DNA of 64,000 nt, from contig CADCDS010000001.1 in NCBI GenBank assembly GCA_902800215.1, positions 62,001-126,000 of the forward strand, written 5' to 3'. Below, piece by piece: positions 1-7,111 of this stretch; the stretch's first letter is position 1; each line of letters starts with the position of its first letter. The notes beneath the pieces are model-generated. The model was not told the origin of the DNA. It worked only from the letters and a program-made list of their open reading frames with translations, and did no database searches. The translations under genes and the position numbers were made by a program. Source of the stretch: an uncultured Bacteroidales bacterium. GTDB taxonomy: Bacteria; Bacteroidota; Bacteroidia; Bacteroidales; Paludibacteraceae.

Positions 1-358
1 AGAGCATGGCTGGCGTGTACATATGCAGGTTCATAATGAGCGAGGTAAATCCCTCGCTGTCATCGCAGATATCCTTGTCATGATAGACACCGGCATTGTT
101 GACCAGCACCTCAATCTCCATCTCGTGCGCGCGCGTATATTCATATAGTTCGCGCGCGGAAGTCTGCTGACCCAAATCCTGCACTAAGCCAATAACAGTA
201 AGGTTCGGATACGCTTGACCTATCTCCATGGCTCGATCATGGATTGCCTCTTCATTGCTGACGATAAGCAGGTTATAACCACGCTTCGCCAACTGTTTGG
301 CAAACTCCACACCCATGCCGGATGAGGCACCCGTAACCAATGCAAAATGTGTGTTCAT
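1..358 (-). CDS. Short-chain dehydrogenase/reductase (SDR), N-terminal part, cut by window edge
   Basis: Reverse reading from the ATG at 358 stays open to base 1, giving about 119 residues of an NAD(P)-dependent SDR oxidoreductase. The start MNTHFALVTGASSGMG holds the dinucleotide-binding GxxxGxG motif (GASSGMG) and a conserved NNAG follows near residue 92. The YxxxK active site lies outside the window, so the substrate cannot be judged. SDRs of this general type are often called KR or sepiapterin-reductase-like, but nothing here decides it. It lies just downstream of the Dabb gene on the same strand, 6 bp after its stop, so the two are probably cotranscribed. Confidence 0.85.
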   Translation of the reverse strand, partial: MNTHFALVTGASSGMGVEFAKQLAKRGYNLLIVSNEEAIHDRAMEIGQAYPNLTVIGLVQDLGQQTSARELYEYTRAHEMEIEVLVNNAGVYHDKDICDDSEGFTSLIMNLHMYTPAML

Positions 359-364
359 TCCTAT

Positions 365-673
365 TTAATCCATTATATAATCCAAACACGTCCGTAACTC
401 GGTATTGGGACGAACGATACCGTCTGCCACCGCAACGTGCGCCGGATGAACGGCGTAGCCTTTGAGGGCGTCAAAAGACTCTAATGTAGAATCAAGCATA
501 ATATCGGCATTACTGGTCTCTAACCGACCCGTCGCCTGCACATGGATATCAATAAGACCCGGTATCTGTCCTTTCAGTCCTTCCAATCCGGCTTTGATAG
601 CCAAGGCTTTCTCTTGTTTCTCCGCTTCGCTCAATTCCGAACGAAGACGCCATAAGATAATGTGTTTTACCAT
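365..673 (-). CDS. Dabb (stress-responsive A/B barrel) family protein
   Basis: A 102-residue protein starting MVKHIILWRL, a typical Dabb-domain opening: one ferredoxin-like alpha/beta unit that dimerises into a barrel. The family is named for plant stress proteins and includes several small enzymes, and the bacterial members mostly have no assigned reaction. An upstream extension to 733 is open but would translate a heptamer repeat, so the ATG at 673 directly before VKHIILWRL is chosen. The gene follows the menaquinone methyltransferase, and the space between them is occupied almost entirely by a 5 x 7 bp array (675-709). Confidence 0.8.
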   Translation of the reverse strand: MVKHIILWRLRSELSEAEKQEKALAIKAGLEGLKGQIPGLIDIHVQATGRLETSNADIMLDSTLESFDALKGYAVHPAHVAVADGIVRPNTELRTCLDYIMD

Positions 674-674
674 A

Positions 675-709
675 TTAATTCTTAATTCGTAATTTTTAAT
701 TTTTAATTC
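675..709. repeat. Heptamer array, 5 x 7 bp (TTAATTC type)
   Basis: Five contiguous units TTAATTC, TTAATTC, GTAATTT, TTAATTT, TTAATTC. Read on the minus strand the array supplies the last codons and the TAA stop of the methyltransferase gene and ends two bases before the ATG of the Dabb gene. Confidence 0.85.
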
Positions 710-1391
710 CCGTATAAACGGTGGTGATACCAAAAGTTAGCGGTTTAAACTGTGCATCCTTAAAACCGGCATCGGTCAGGTGCTGCACGAATGCTTCTCC
801 CCAGCAGAAATGCTTGACACTCTTGTTGAGATAGCTGTAAGCGGTTTTATCGTGACTGATGATACGACCGACAAACGGCAGGATGTGACTGAAATAAAGG
901 TCATAAACGAAGCGGATAAAGCGGTTCTTCGGATAACTGAATTCGAGAATCGTCACTTGTCCTCCTGGTTTGAGCACCCGATACATCTCCTTCAGTCCGG
1001 CATCGAGGTCACTGAAATTCCGGCATCCATAGGCACAAGTCACTCCGTCAAAGGAGTTGTCTTCAAAAGGCATCTGTTGTGCATTGCCGTAAACGAAGGA
1101 GACTTTTTCTTTCCACTTTCGACTTTCAACTTTCTTCTTTCCAATCGCCATCATCTGTTCAGAAAGATCCAATCCGGTCACTTGCTCCGCCTTACCGCGT
1201 TTGAGCATCTCGATGGTAAGATCCGCCGTACCAATCGCTACATCCAGCACATGATGGGTCTGAGGCATGCATTGCACCGTCTTCCGACGCCAACGCTTGT
1301 CGATATTCAGAGACAAACCGTGATTCAAACCGTCGTAGGTACCGGCGATGCGATCAAATAATTGCCCGATATGTTGCTTCTCATTATTCAT
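696..1391 (-). CDS. ubiE: Demethylmenaquinone methyltransferase (UbiE/MenG family)
   Basis: A 231-residue class I SAM-dependent methyltransferase that would add the C-methyl group to demethylmenaquinone in the last step of menaquinone synthesis at the membrane. It starts MNNEKQHIGQLFDRIAGTYD. The SAM-binding stretch reads LDVAIGTADLTIEM, followed by GLDLSEQMM and the post-I motif FDGVTCAYGCRNFSD, all characteristic of UbiE/MenG. The ATG at 1391 is chosen because it lies 10 bp past a clear TAnnTTTG promoter; a longer frame to 1481 would run through that promoter. A 7-bp array inside the gene encodes the VESRKWKEKV stretch, an apparent small surface insertion. It is divergent from the Crp-type regulator. 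Confidence 0.93.
   Translation of the reverse strand: MNNEKQHIGQLFDRIAGTYDGLNHGLSLNIDKRWRRKTVQCMPQTHHVLDVAIGTADLTIEMLKRGKAEQVTGLDLSEQMMAIGKKKVESRKWKEKVSFVYGNAQQMPFEDNSFDGVTCAYGCRNFSDLDAGLKEMYRVLKPGGQVTILEFSYPKNRFIRFVYDLYFSHILPFVGRIISHDKTAYSYLNKSVKHFCWGEAFVQHLTDAGFKDAQFKPLTFGITTVYTGIKN
1109..1143. repeat. Heptamer array, 5 x 7 bp (CTTTCxA type), inside ubiE
   Basis: Five units CTTTCCA, CTTTCGA, CTTTCAA, CTTTCTT, CTTTCCA within the coding region. On the coding strand it encodes the lysine/glutamate-rich stretch around VESRKWKEKV. Confidence 0.8.
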
Positions 1392-1400
1392 TTGTGAGCG

Positions 1401-1432
1401 CAAAGGTACATAAATTATTTGAAATATGCAAA
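1401..1432 (-). promoter_or_regulatory. Promoter of ubiE with extended -33 box
   Basis: On the minus strand TTTGCATATTTCA (1432-1420) is followed by the Bacteroidota -7 element TACCTTTG (1408-1401), about 10 bp before the ubiE ATG. It is divergent from the promoter at 1448-1478. Confidence 0.8.
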
Positions 1433-1447
1433 TATTTGTCTGTTTTT

Positions 1448-1478
1448 TTGCATATATCAAAAAAATGTTGTATCTTTG
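1448..1478 (+). promoter_or_regulatory. Promoter of the Crp/Fnr-type regulator
   Basis: TTGCATATATCA (1448-1459) followed at the usual spacing by TATCTTTG (1471-1478), matching the -33/-7 layout seen at other promoters in the window. The gene starts at 1506. Confidence 0.85.
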
Positions 1479-1505
1479 CATTCGATTTGGGAATTTAACC
1501 GAAGA

Positions 1506-2204
1506 ATGAAAAGCAAAGAAGAGAACTTCGCTCCGCTGTGGGAACTCAATCCGCTCTGGAGCACGTTAACAGAAGAAGAACAAACAGTAGTGAATGCGCA
1601 TGTGGAAGTGGTTCGCTACGCCAAGAACGAAATCATCCATTATGACGGAGATGAATCCCGTTACATGTGGATGCTTTTACGGGGAAAAGTGCGCATCTAT
1701 AAAGAAGGCATCGGTCAGCGCCAGCAGATCATTCGTTTACTGAAACCTTACGATATTTTCGGTTATCGTGCCTGTTTGGTGCACGAAGCATATAACTCCA
1801 GTGCCAGTGCTTTTGAATCCTGCACGGTCTATCGATTGGAACGGGAACTCTTCTGCCAATTGGTAGAGCACAACAATGCCTTGTGTTATCAGGTAATGCT
1901 TATGATGGCGAAGGACCTGGCGTTCTCCGAGATCCAAACGGTTAATCTGACCCAGAAGCATATTCGCGGTCGTTTGGCGGAGAGTCTGTTGTTGCTCAAG
2001 AAGAACTACGGTTTTGAGGAAGACGGAAAGACCTTAGCGATGTTACTGCCTCGTGAAGACCTGGCGAACATGAGTAACATGACTACCAGTAATGCCATCC
2101 GGACACTCAGTCAATTTGCCCAAGAAGGCATCCTCGAACTGGAAGGAAAGCACATCAAGATCATGGATGAGAAAACATTGGAAAAAATATCGCGCCTCGG
2201 ATGA
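1506..2204 (+). CDS. Crp/Fnr family transcriptional regulator
   Basis: A 232-residue regulator with an N-terminal cyclic-nucleotide-binding-fold sensor (about residues 20-130, with the RGKVRIYKEG and DIFGYRACL strands) and a C-terminal winged helix (about residues 182-205, LPREDLANMSNMTTSNAIRT). The N-terminal cysteines of FNR-type oxygen sensors are missing. The ligand is therefore unknown, and the classical cAMP-contacting residues are not clearly present. The ATG at 1506 is chosen over the longer frame because the promoter lies at 1448-1478. The gene is monocistronic: its stop codon sits inside a strong terminator hairpin. Confidence 0.9.
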   Translation: MKSKEENFAPLWELNPLWSTLTEEEQTVVNAHVEVVRYAKNEIIHYDGDESRYMWMLLRGKVRIYKEGIGQRQQIIRLLKPYDIFGYRACLVHEAYNSSASAFESCTVYRLERELFCQLVEHNNALCYQVMLMMAKDLAFSEIQTVNLTQKHIRGRLAESLLLLKKNYGFEEDGKTLAMLLPREDLANMSNMTTSNAIRTLSQFAQEGILELEGKHIKIMDEKTLEKISRLG

Positions 2205-2221
2205 GACGCGATTCTTTTTTT
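2189..2221 (+). terminator. Rho-independent terminator overlapping the Crp-type stop codon
   Basis: Stem ATCGCG (2189-2194) pairs with CGCGAT (2207-2212), extended by CTC/GAG inside, followed by TTCTTTTTTT. The TGA stop at 2202-2204 lies in the loop side. It separates this gene from the convergent M23 peptidase gene. Confidence 0.85.
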
Positions 2222-3200
2222 AATCCATCATGTTACCCATGTTGGATGACATCTGCACCATCAGGTCATAGTCTTCCGGACTGAGATCGTAGAAATAATA
2301 GTTTCTCGGATCCACCGGTCGCCCGTTATAATGCACTTCATAATGGAGGTGACTACCGGTGGATTTACCGGTATTTCCCACCAAGGCAATCACGTCACCC
2401 CTTTTCACTTTCTGTCCCACTTTCACCATCCGTTTGGAGCAGTGTGCATAGCGTGTCACGTAGTTGAATCCGTGATCAATCTCCACCGTCTCTCCGTACC
2501 CTTGTTTCCATCCGGAATAAGTAACCTTCCCGTTGCCTGTAGCAAAAATATCCGTGCCGGTAGGAGCCGAGAAGTCCATGCCTTCATGGAAACGACGAAT
2601 ATGATAAACGGGATCGACACGCCAGCCATAACCGGACGCCATGCGTTTGAGGTCCTTATTCAGCACCGGTTGAATAGCCGGAATATTCTCCATACGCGCT
2701 TCCTGGTTCTTGGCTAATTCGAACAACTCCTCGTACGACCGTGCCTGTACGTACAGTTCCTTCTCCAGAATATCCACTTTCCGCTGCATATCCGCTGCCA
2801 GTTGGGTATTGGTCATACGCGCCAACGAATCGTAATATGCGATCTGCTGTGCCGAACCCATACGCGCTGTAATAGGAATAGGTTCAGCACCCAAGATAGC
2901 CCGATAGAGATTATCATCGCGTTGGGCCAGATCGGTCAACACCAACTGCATCTGATCCACTTGTTTCTGCAGCACCTCCATCTCCGCCGTCAGGTTTTTA
3001 TTATATTGCATGAGCGATGCTTCCCGTGGTGAAGGATAGAAATACAGCAGGATATAGAAGAACACAGCGCCCAGACATATACCTCCGAAAAGATACCATC
3101 CCGAACGGCGCAACCAGTATCTTGCGCCATGTTCGATGCGCTCCAATTGCAGCGTATCCGGGTTAATACGGTAATGTTTTTTACGAATGCTCAGTTTCAT
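2220..3200 (-). CDS. Membrane-anchored M23 family metallopeptidase (LytM domain)
   Basis: A 326-residue murein hydrolase-type protein. A basic cytoplasmic N-terminus is followed by one membrane segment (about residues 34-53), a coiled coil (about 65-175, with long runs of charged heptads) and a C-terminal LytM domain. The zinc-site residues are visible: H205 and D209 in HEGMD and H286 in HLHYE. Such proteins cut peptide cross-links in peptidoglycan, or act as degenerate activators; here the ligands look intact, so an active Gly/meso-DAP endopeptidase is inferred. Its ATG overlaps the YgiQ stop by ATGA. It is the last gene of the long minus-strand train that ends at the terminator near 2200. 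Confidence 0.92.
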   Translation of the reverse strand: MKLSIRKKHYRINPDTLQLERIEHGARYWLRRSGWYLFGGICLGAVFFYILLYFYPSPREASLMQYNKNLTAEMEVLQKQVDQMQLVLTDLAQRDDNLYRAILGAEPIPITARMGSAQQIAYYDSLARMTNTQLAADMQRKVDILEKELYVQARSYEELFELAKNQEARMENIPAIQPVLNKDLKRMASGYGWRVDPVYHIRRFHEGMDFSAPTGTDIFATGNGKVTYSGWKQGYGETVEIDHGFNYVTRYAHCSKRMVKVGQKVKRGDVIALVGNTGKSTGSHLHYEVHYNGRPVDPRNYYFYDLSPEDYDLMVQMSSNMGNMMD

Positions 3201-4927
3201 TTCTTTCGACTTTTGAAGTTCGACTTTTGACTTTCCGGTTTATACCAGAAGAAGTATTGGTTTTGTTGTTTTTTCTCTTCAGCTGTACGCGCTACGTATA
3301 TCGGTTCACGCGTGTATGGGTTGATACCGGTGTAGAACATGGTGGTGGACAAGGTCATGGGGGTGGGTGTAAAGTCCTGTACCTGTTCCGGCCGGTAATG
3401 CATTTTCTTGGTCTCCTCTGCCAGATGCTGCATATCTTTCTTAGTGCACCCCGGATGGGAAGAGATGAAATACGGAATGAGTTGTTGGTTCAGTCCCGCC
3501 TCTTTATTGATGCGCAGGAACAATTCCCTAAACTCCAGATAGTTCTTCCAATTGGGTTTGCGCATGATATGCAGCACGTTGTCCGAACTGTGTTCCGGTG
3601 CCACTTTCAGTCGTCCCGACACATGCCGGGTGATCAGTTGACGCGCATATTCCTCGTTCATCAGGTCGTACCGGATTCCTGAACCGACAAAGGCATGCTT
3701 GACGTACGGCAGTTTATCCACCGTGCGGTAGATATCGAGCACCTTGGAAAAGTCCTGATTGAGGTTCTTGCATATATTGGGCTGCAGACAACTCGGTCGT
3801 GCACATTTCTCACAAAGCGACTTGTCTTTTCCTTCCATTCCATACATATTCGCAGATGGTCCCCCCAGATCGGATATGATACCGTGCCAGTCCGGTAACT
3901 GACTCAATCGTTCTATCTGCCGAAGGATGGATGCCTTAGACCGGCTAATGATCTGCTTGCCTTGATGAGCCGAGATCGTGCAGAACGAACATCCTCCAAA
4001 ACAACCGCGGTGCATACAAACGGACCATTTGATCATCTCGTACGCCGGAATACGCTTGTCCTTATATTTCGGATGCGGTGTGTATTGATACGGCAGGTCA
4101 TAGACGGCATCCAGCTGTTCCGGCGTAATCGGTAAGTACGACGGGTTCACAACCACGTACTGTTTCCCTACCCGCTGCACCAAGGTCGTCTGATGAATCT
4201 TATTCGACTCTATCTCGATGAGGCGGAAGTTCTCTGCATGCTTGCGCTTGTCCTGCAAGGCTTCTTCATGGGAATAGAGACGAATTGCATCGTCCGGTAT
4301 CTCACGCTTATCACTCGTCAAAAACGCCGTCTGCGGCACATTAATCATTCGCCTTTCACCTTTCGCCATCCGGTCCGCTATCTCCGTCATCGCCTGTTCG
4401 CCCATACCATAGACAAGCAGGTCGGCACCGGAGTCCACTAAGATCGACGGAAGCAGTTTACCCTGCCAGTAGTCATAATGGGTCAGCCGCCGCATGGACG
4501 CCTCGATACCACCAATCACAATCGGCACATCCGGATACAACTGTTTAAGAATCTTGCAATAGGTAATAGTGCAGTAGTCCGGTCGCATGCCGGCTTTCCC
4601 GTCCGGCGTATAGGCATCATCGGAACGACGCCGCTTGGCCGCCGTGTAATGGTTCACCATCGAATCCATGCTTCCGGCGGATACAGCAAAATAGAGACGA
4701 GGCCTACCGAATTTCTTAAAATCCCGAAAATCCCCGTGCCAGTCCGGTTGAGGCACAACGGCTACCCGATAACCGGCTGCTTCCAGCGTACGACCGATGA
4801 CCGCTGCCGCAAAAGACGGATGATCCACATACGCGTCACCGGAGAAGAAGACAATGTCCACTTCATCCCAGCCGCGTAAGTCCGTCTCTTTCCGAGTGGT
4901 AGGCAAATATTTCAGCAGGTCCGCCAT
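3197..4927 (-). CDS. YgiQ family radical SAM protein
   Basis: A 576-residue protein with the full-length YgiQ layout: an N-terminal domain (YLPTTRKE, then DVVFFSGDAYVDHPSF-like text) and a radical SAM core with the 4Fe-4S motif CFGGCSFC around residue 310, followed by ISAHQGKQIISRS. Three extra cysteines (CEKCARPSC) follow. The reaction is not established for the family. The ATG at 4927 overlaps the dnaX stop (TGATG). The C-terminal tail PESQKSNFKSRKK is encoded by a 7-bp array, so the end of this protein has probably been rewritten by the repeat. Another 7-bp array encodes MAKGERRMINV near residue 190. Confidence 0.93.
   Translation of the reverse strand: MADLLKYLPTTRKETDLRGWDEVDIVFFSGDAYVDHPSFAAAVIGRTLEAAGYRVAVVPQPDWHGDFRDFKKFGRPRLYFAVSAGSMDSMVNHYTAAKRRRSDDAYTPDGKAGMRPDYCTITYCKILKQLYPDVPIVIGGIEASMRRLTHYDYWQGKLLPSILVDSGADLLVYGMGEQAMTEIADRMAKGERRMINVPQTAFLTSDKREIPDDAIRLYSHEEALQDKRKHAENFRLIEIESNKIHQTTLVQRVGKQYVVVNPSYLPITPEQLDAVYDLPYQYTPHPKYKDKRIPAYEMIKWSVCMHRGCFGGCSFCTISAHQGKQIISRSKASILRQIERLSQLPDWHGIISDLGGPSANMYGMEGKDKSLCEKCARPSCLQPNICKNLNQDFSKVLDIYRTVDKLPYVKHAFVGSGIRYDLMNEEYARQLITRHVSGRLKVAPEHSSDNVLHIMRKPNWKNYLEFRELFLRINKEAGLNQQLIPYFISSHPGCTKKDMQHLAEETKKMHYRPEQVQDFTPTPMTLSTTMFYTGINPYTREPIYVARTAEEKKQQNQYFFWYKPESQKSNFKSRKK
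3206..3233. repeat. Heptamer array, 4 x 7 bp (TCGACTT/TTGACTT), ygiQ 3' end
   Basis: Units TCGACTT, TTGAAGT, TCGACTT, TTGACTT. It codes for the last residues of YgiQ, ending just before the TGA/ATG overlap with the M23 gene. Confidence 0.75.
4346..4366. repeat. Heptamer array, 3 x 7 bp (CATTCGC/CTTTCAC/CTTTCGC), inside ygiQ
   Basis: Three adjacent units with the same spacing and related sequence to the CCATTCG and CTTTCAC arrays elsewhere; encodes MAKGERR. Confidence 0.6.
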
Positions 4928-6558
4928 CAATCAATCTGTAGATCCAGTTTCTCTTTCAGTTGTGCGATCATCGGATTCTGTTCCGCCATCACCGCATATT
5001 TCTCTTCCGCCGTAAAGGCCATCTGTTCCTGCGAATACTCGGCTTGTACCAGTTGCACATGCAGGTTGTTGTTATGCAGCGCTTCCCTCAGTTGTCGTGC
5101 CAGTTCCGGCATCGCTTTCCGCATCTGATCCATCTGCCACGGATTCGGCATCTGAATCTCAGCCGTCTGTTCATCAATCAGGCGCGGTATATAAGTCTCT
5201 ATCAACTCTTTCAGACGCAGTTCCCCTTTATGGGCGGCAGCCAGACCAACCCACGCGTCTCTGAGTTGGTCAGCCGTAAAAGGGCGATTAGACTCCTCTT
5301 GAGGAGGAGCGGTTACGGGGGAGGGGTTACCGGTTACGGGCTCCTCTTTCTTCTTGCCTAAGCCCAAACTGATACTCGGGATCTTGGGTGCTGCCGGTGC
5401 GCTAGGCTGAGTAGGAGTACTGGGAGCATTAGGCTGAACAGGAGCTGGTGCCGGTTTTGGAGCCGGTGCCGGTGCAGGCGCTGTTTGTACAGGCGCTGCC
5501 TGAGCCGGTATATTCTGCGGTGCACCGAGTTGGCACAGTTTGACGAGTGCCAGTTCCACCGTCAGGCGTTTGTTCCGTGCCGTACGGTAGTTGATATCGC
5601 AGGTATTGAGGATATCCAGTGCCTGGAACAGCCAAACGGGACTGCATAACTGCGCCTGTGCGGCATAGCGTTTCTTGATTGCCTCACTGGCCTCCAGGAG
5701 TACCACCGTCTTCACATCTTTGCTCACCAGCACATCGCGCAGGTGTTGGGCAAAACCCGTCACGAAATGCGATGCATCGAAACCATGGTTCAGCACATCG
5801 TTGAATAGCATCAGTGCCGATGCCACATCGTGCCGCAAGGCATGTTCTACCAAAGAGAAATAATAGTCGGCATTGAGTACATTGAGCACCTCTATCGTGC
5901 GTTCGTAGGTGATATTATTGCCGCAGAAGGCCACCAGCTGGTCAAAAATCGACAAGGCATCACGCATGCCGCCGTCAGCTTTCTGTGCCACCACGTTCAG
6001 TGCCTCCTCATCGGCGGTAATGCCTTCGTTGGCCGCCACTTTCTGCAGATAAGCGATGGTGTCGGGTACGGTGATACGGTTGAAGTCATACACCTGACAA
6101 CGACTGAGGATCGTCGGCAACACCTTATGTTTCTCCGTAGTCGCTAAGATGAAGATGGCGTAGGCAGGCGGTTCCTCCAGCGTCTTCAACAAGGCATTGA
6201 ACGCACCGGCGGAAAGCATATGTACCTCATCGATGATATAGACGGAGTACTTGCCGGCCTGCGGAGGAATACGCACCTGATCAATCAGGCTGCGGATATC
6301 TTCCACCGAGTTGTTCGATGCCGCATCCAGTTCGTGTATATTCCATTCTGAACCGGGTTCGTTGTTGTTAATCGTTTTTGCGAAGATACGGGCGCAGGTG
6401 GTTTTACCCACTCCTCGCGGTCCGCAAAACAGATACGCATGCGCCAGGTGGTTCTGACGAATCGCATTCTGCAAAGTCTGTGTAAGCGCCTGTTGGCCTA
6501 CCACGGACTCAAAAGTCTGCGGCCGGTACTTACGCGCTGATACTACATAATTCTCCAT
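4927..6558 (-). CDS. dnaX: DNA polymerase III subunit gamma/tau, lacking the zinc module
   Basis: A 543-residue clamp-loader ATPase. Visible are Walker A GPRGVGKTT (about residue 46), DEVHML Walker B, sensor LATTEKHKVLPTILSRCQ, the collar domain and a Pro/Ala-rich linker (about residues 345-410) before a C-terminal tau-like domain. The usual Cys4 zinc module between the first helix and the DAASNN motif is missing: the chain goes directly from FAKTINNNEPGSEWNIHELD to AASNN with no cysteines there. A 7-bp array in the linker encodes [10 protein letters not shown]. The start overlaps the upstream PPTase by 29 bp and the stop overlaps ygiQ. Confidence 0.95.
   Translation of the reverse strand: MENYVVSARKYRPQTFESVVGQQALTQTLQNAIRQNHLAHAYLFCGPRGVGKTTCARIFAKTINNNEPGSEWNIHELDAASNNSVEDIRSLIDQVRIPPQAGKYSVYIIDEVHMLSAGAFNALLKTLEEPPAYAIFILATTEKHKVLPTILSRCQVYDFNRITVPDTIAYLQKVAANEGITADEEALNVVAQKADGGMRDALSIFDQLVAFCGNNITYERTIEVLNVLNADYYFSLVEHALRHDVASALMLFNDVLNHGFDASHFVTGFAQHLRDVLVSKDVKTVVLLEASEAIKKRYAAQAQLCSPVWLFQALDILNTCDINYRTARNKRLTVELALVKLCQLGAPQNIPAQAAPVQTAPAPAPAPKPAPAPVQPNAPSTPTQPSAPAAPKIPSISLGLGKKKEEPVTGNPSPVTAPPQEESNRPFTADQLRDAWVGLAAAHKGELRLKELIETYIPRLIDEQTAEIQMPNPWQMDQMRKAMPELARQLREALHNNNLHVQLVQAEYSQEQMAFTAEEKYAVMAEQNPMIAQLKEKLDLQID
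5312..5339. repeat. Heptamer array, 4 x 7 bp (GTTACGG type), inside dnaX
   Basis: Units GTTACGG, GGGAGGG, GTTACCG, GTTACGG; translated on the minus strand as [10 protein letters not shown] in the proline-rich linker of DnaX. Confidence 0.75.
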
Positions 6559-7111
6559 ATGCTATACTGTATATATATTTCTCTTTCTCAACACTTTCCA
6601 CTTTCCAATCTCCAATCTCCAATATCTTTTGAACTTGTTCAAAAGACCGAATCCCTACCCCTTGTGCCTTCACCACGGCTTCTTTCTGCGTCCACAAGCG
6701 TGTGAACATGCGATCCGGTAACCCGTAACCCGTAATCTGTAACCGCTCCTCTTCATTCATCACTCGCTCTATCAAATCCTCCTTAGCCGGCCGGATCGCT
6801 TCTATGTCAATTCCTATCGGTTGGTCATCTATAGCAACGGCTATACCCTCTTTGCAATGACTGATACTGAAGTACGGTCCGCCTTCTATGTACGGCTTGC
6901 CGTGCTCGTTATAGCTAAAATCCGGTAACCCGTAACCCATAATCCGTAACCCTTCTTGCAGCATCAACCAACTCTTAAGGCAACAGAACTGACCGAAGGT
7001 ATGCTTGTATCGCATCGCCTGTTGCCGGCGTTGTTCACTCACCATCGGAAGCATCCGTTGCACTTCCGCCTCCGTGCATTGTTCCATATGATCAAAGATC
7101 TCGACGCGCAT
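6530..7111 (-). CDS. 4'-phosphopantetheinyl transferase superfamily protein
   Basis: A 193-residue Sfp/AcpT-type enzyme that would transfer phosphopantetheine from CoA to a serine on an acyl or peptidyl carrier protein. The family motifs are intact: YFSISHCK, the metal-binding GIDIEAIRP, and LWTQKEAVVKAQG. The start MRVEIFDH at 7111 overlaps the RND gene by 20 bp; a longer in-frame ATG at 7129 is possible. Three separate 7-bp arrays lie inside this short gene. Two encode near-identical peptides GLRIMGYGLPDF and RLQITGYGLPDR, and the third encodes LEIGDWKVESVE. They are placed between the motifs, as tolerated loop insertions. Confidence 0.9.
   Translation of the reverse strand: MRVEIFDHMEQCTEAEVQRMLPMVSEQRRQQAMRYKHTFGQFCCLKSWLMLQEGLRIMGYGLPDFSYNEHGKPYIEGGPYFSISHCKEGIAVAIDDQPIGIDIEAIRPAKEDLIERVMNEEERLQITGYGLPDRMFTRLWTQKEAVVKAQGVGIRSFEQVQKILEIGDWKVESVEKEKYIYSIAYGELCSISA
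6592..6626. repeat. Heptamer array, 5 x 7 bp, two families joined in register
   Basis: CACTTTC, CACTTTC, CAATCTC, CAATCTC, CAATATC. Two heptamer families follow each other without losing the 7-bp phase; it lies in the 3' part of the PPTase gene. Confidence 0.85.
6717..6744. repeat. Heptamer array, 4 x 7 bp (CGTAACC type), inside PPTase gene
   Basis: GGTAACC, CGTAACC, CGTAATC, TGTAACC; encodes LQITGYGLPD on the minus strand. Confidence 0.85.
6924..6951. repeat. Heptamer array, 4 x 7 bp (CGTAACC type), inside PPTase gene
   Basis: GGTAACC, CGTAACC, CATAATC, CGTAACC; encodes LRIMGYGLPD, nearly the same peptide as the array at 6717-6744. Confidence 0.85.

Noticed and set aside
780-1361. 193-codon plus-strand frame
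   Set aside because: Antisense to ubiE, which has conserved methyltransferase motifs and its own promoter.
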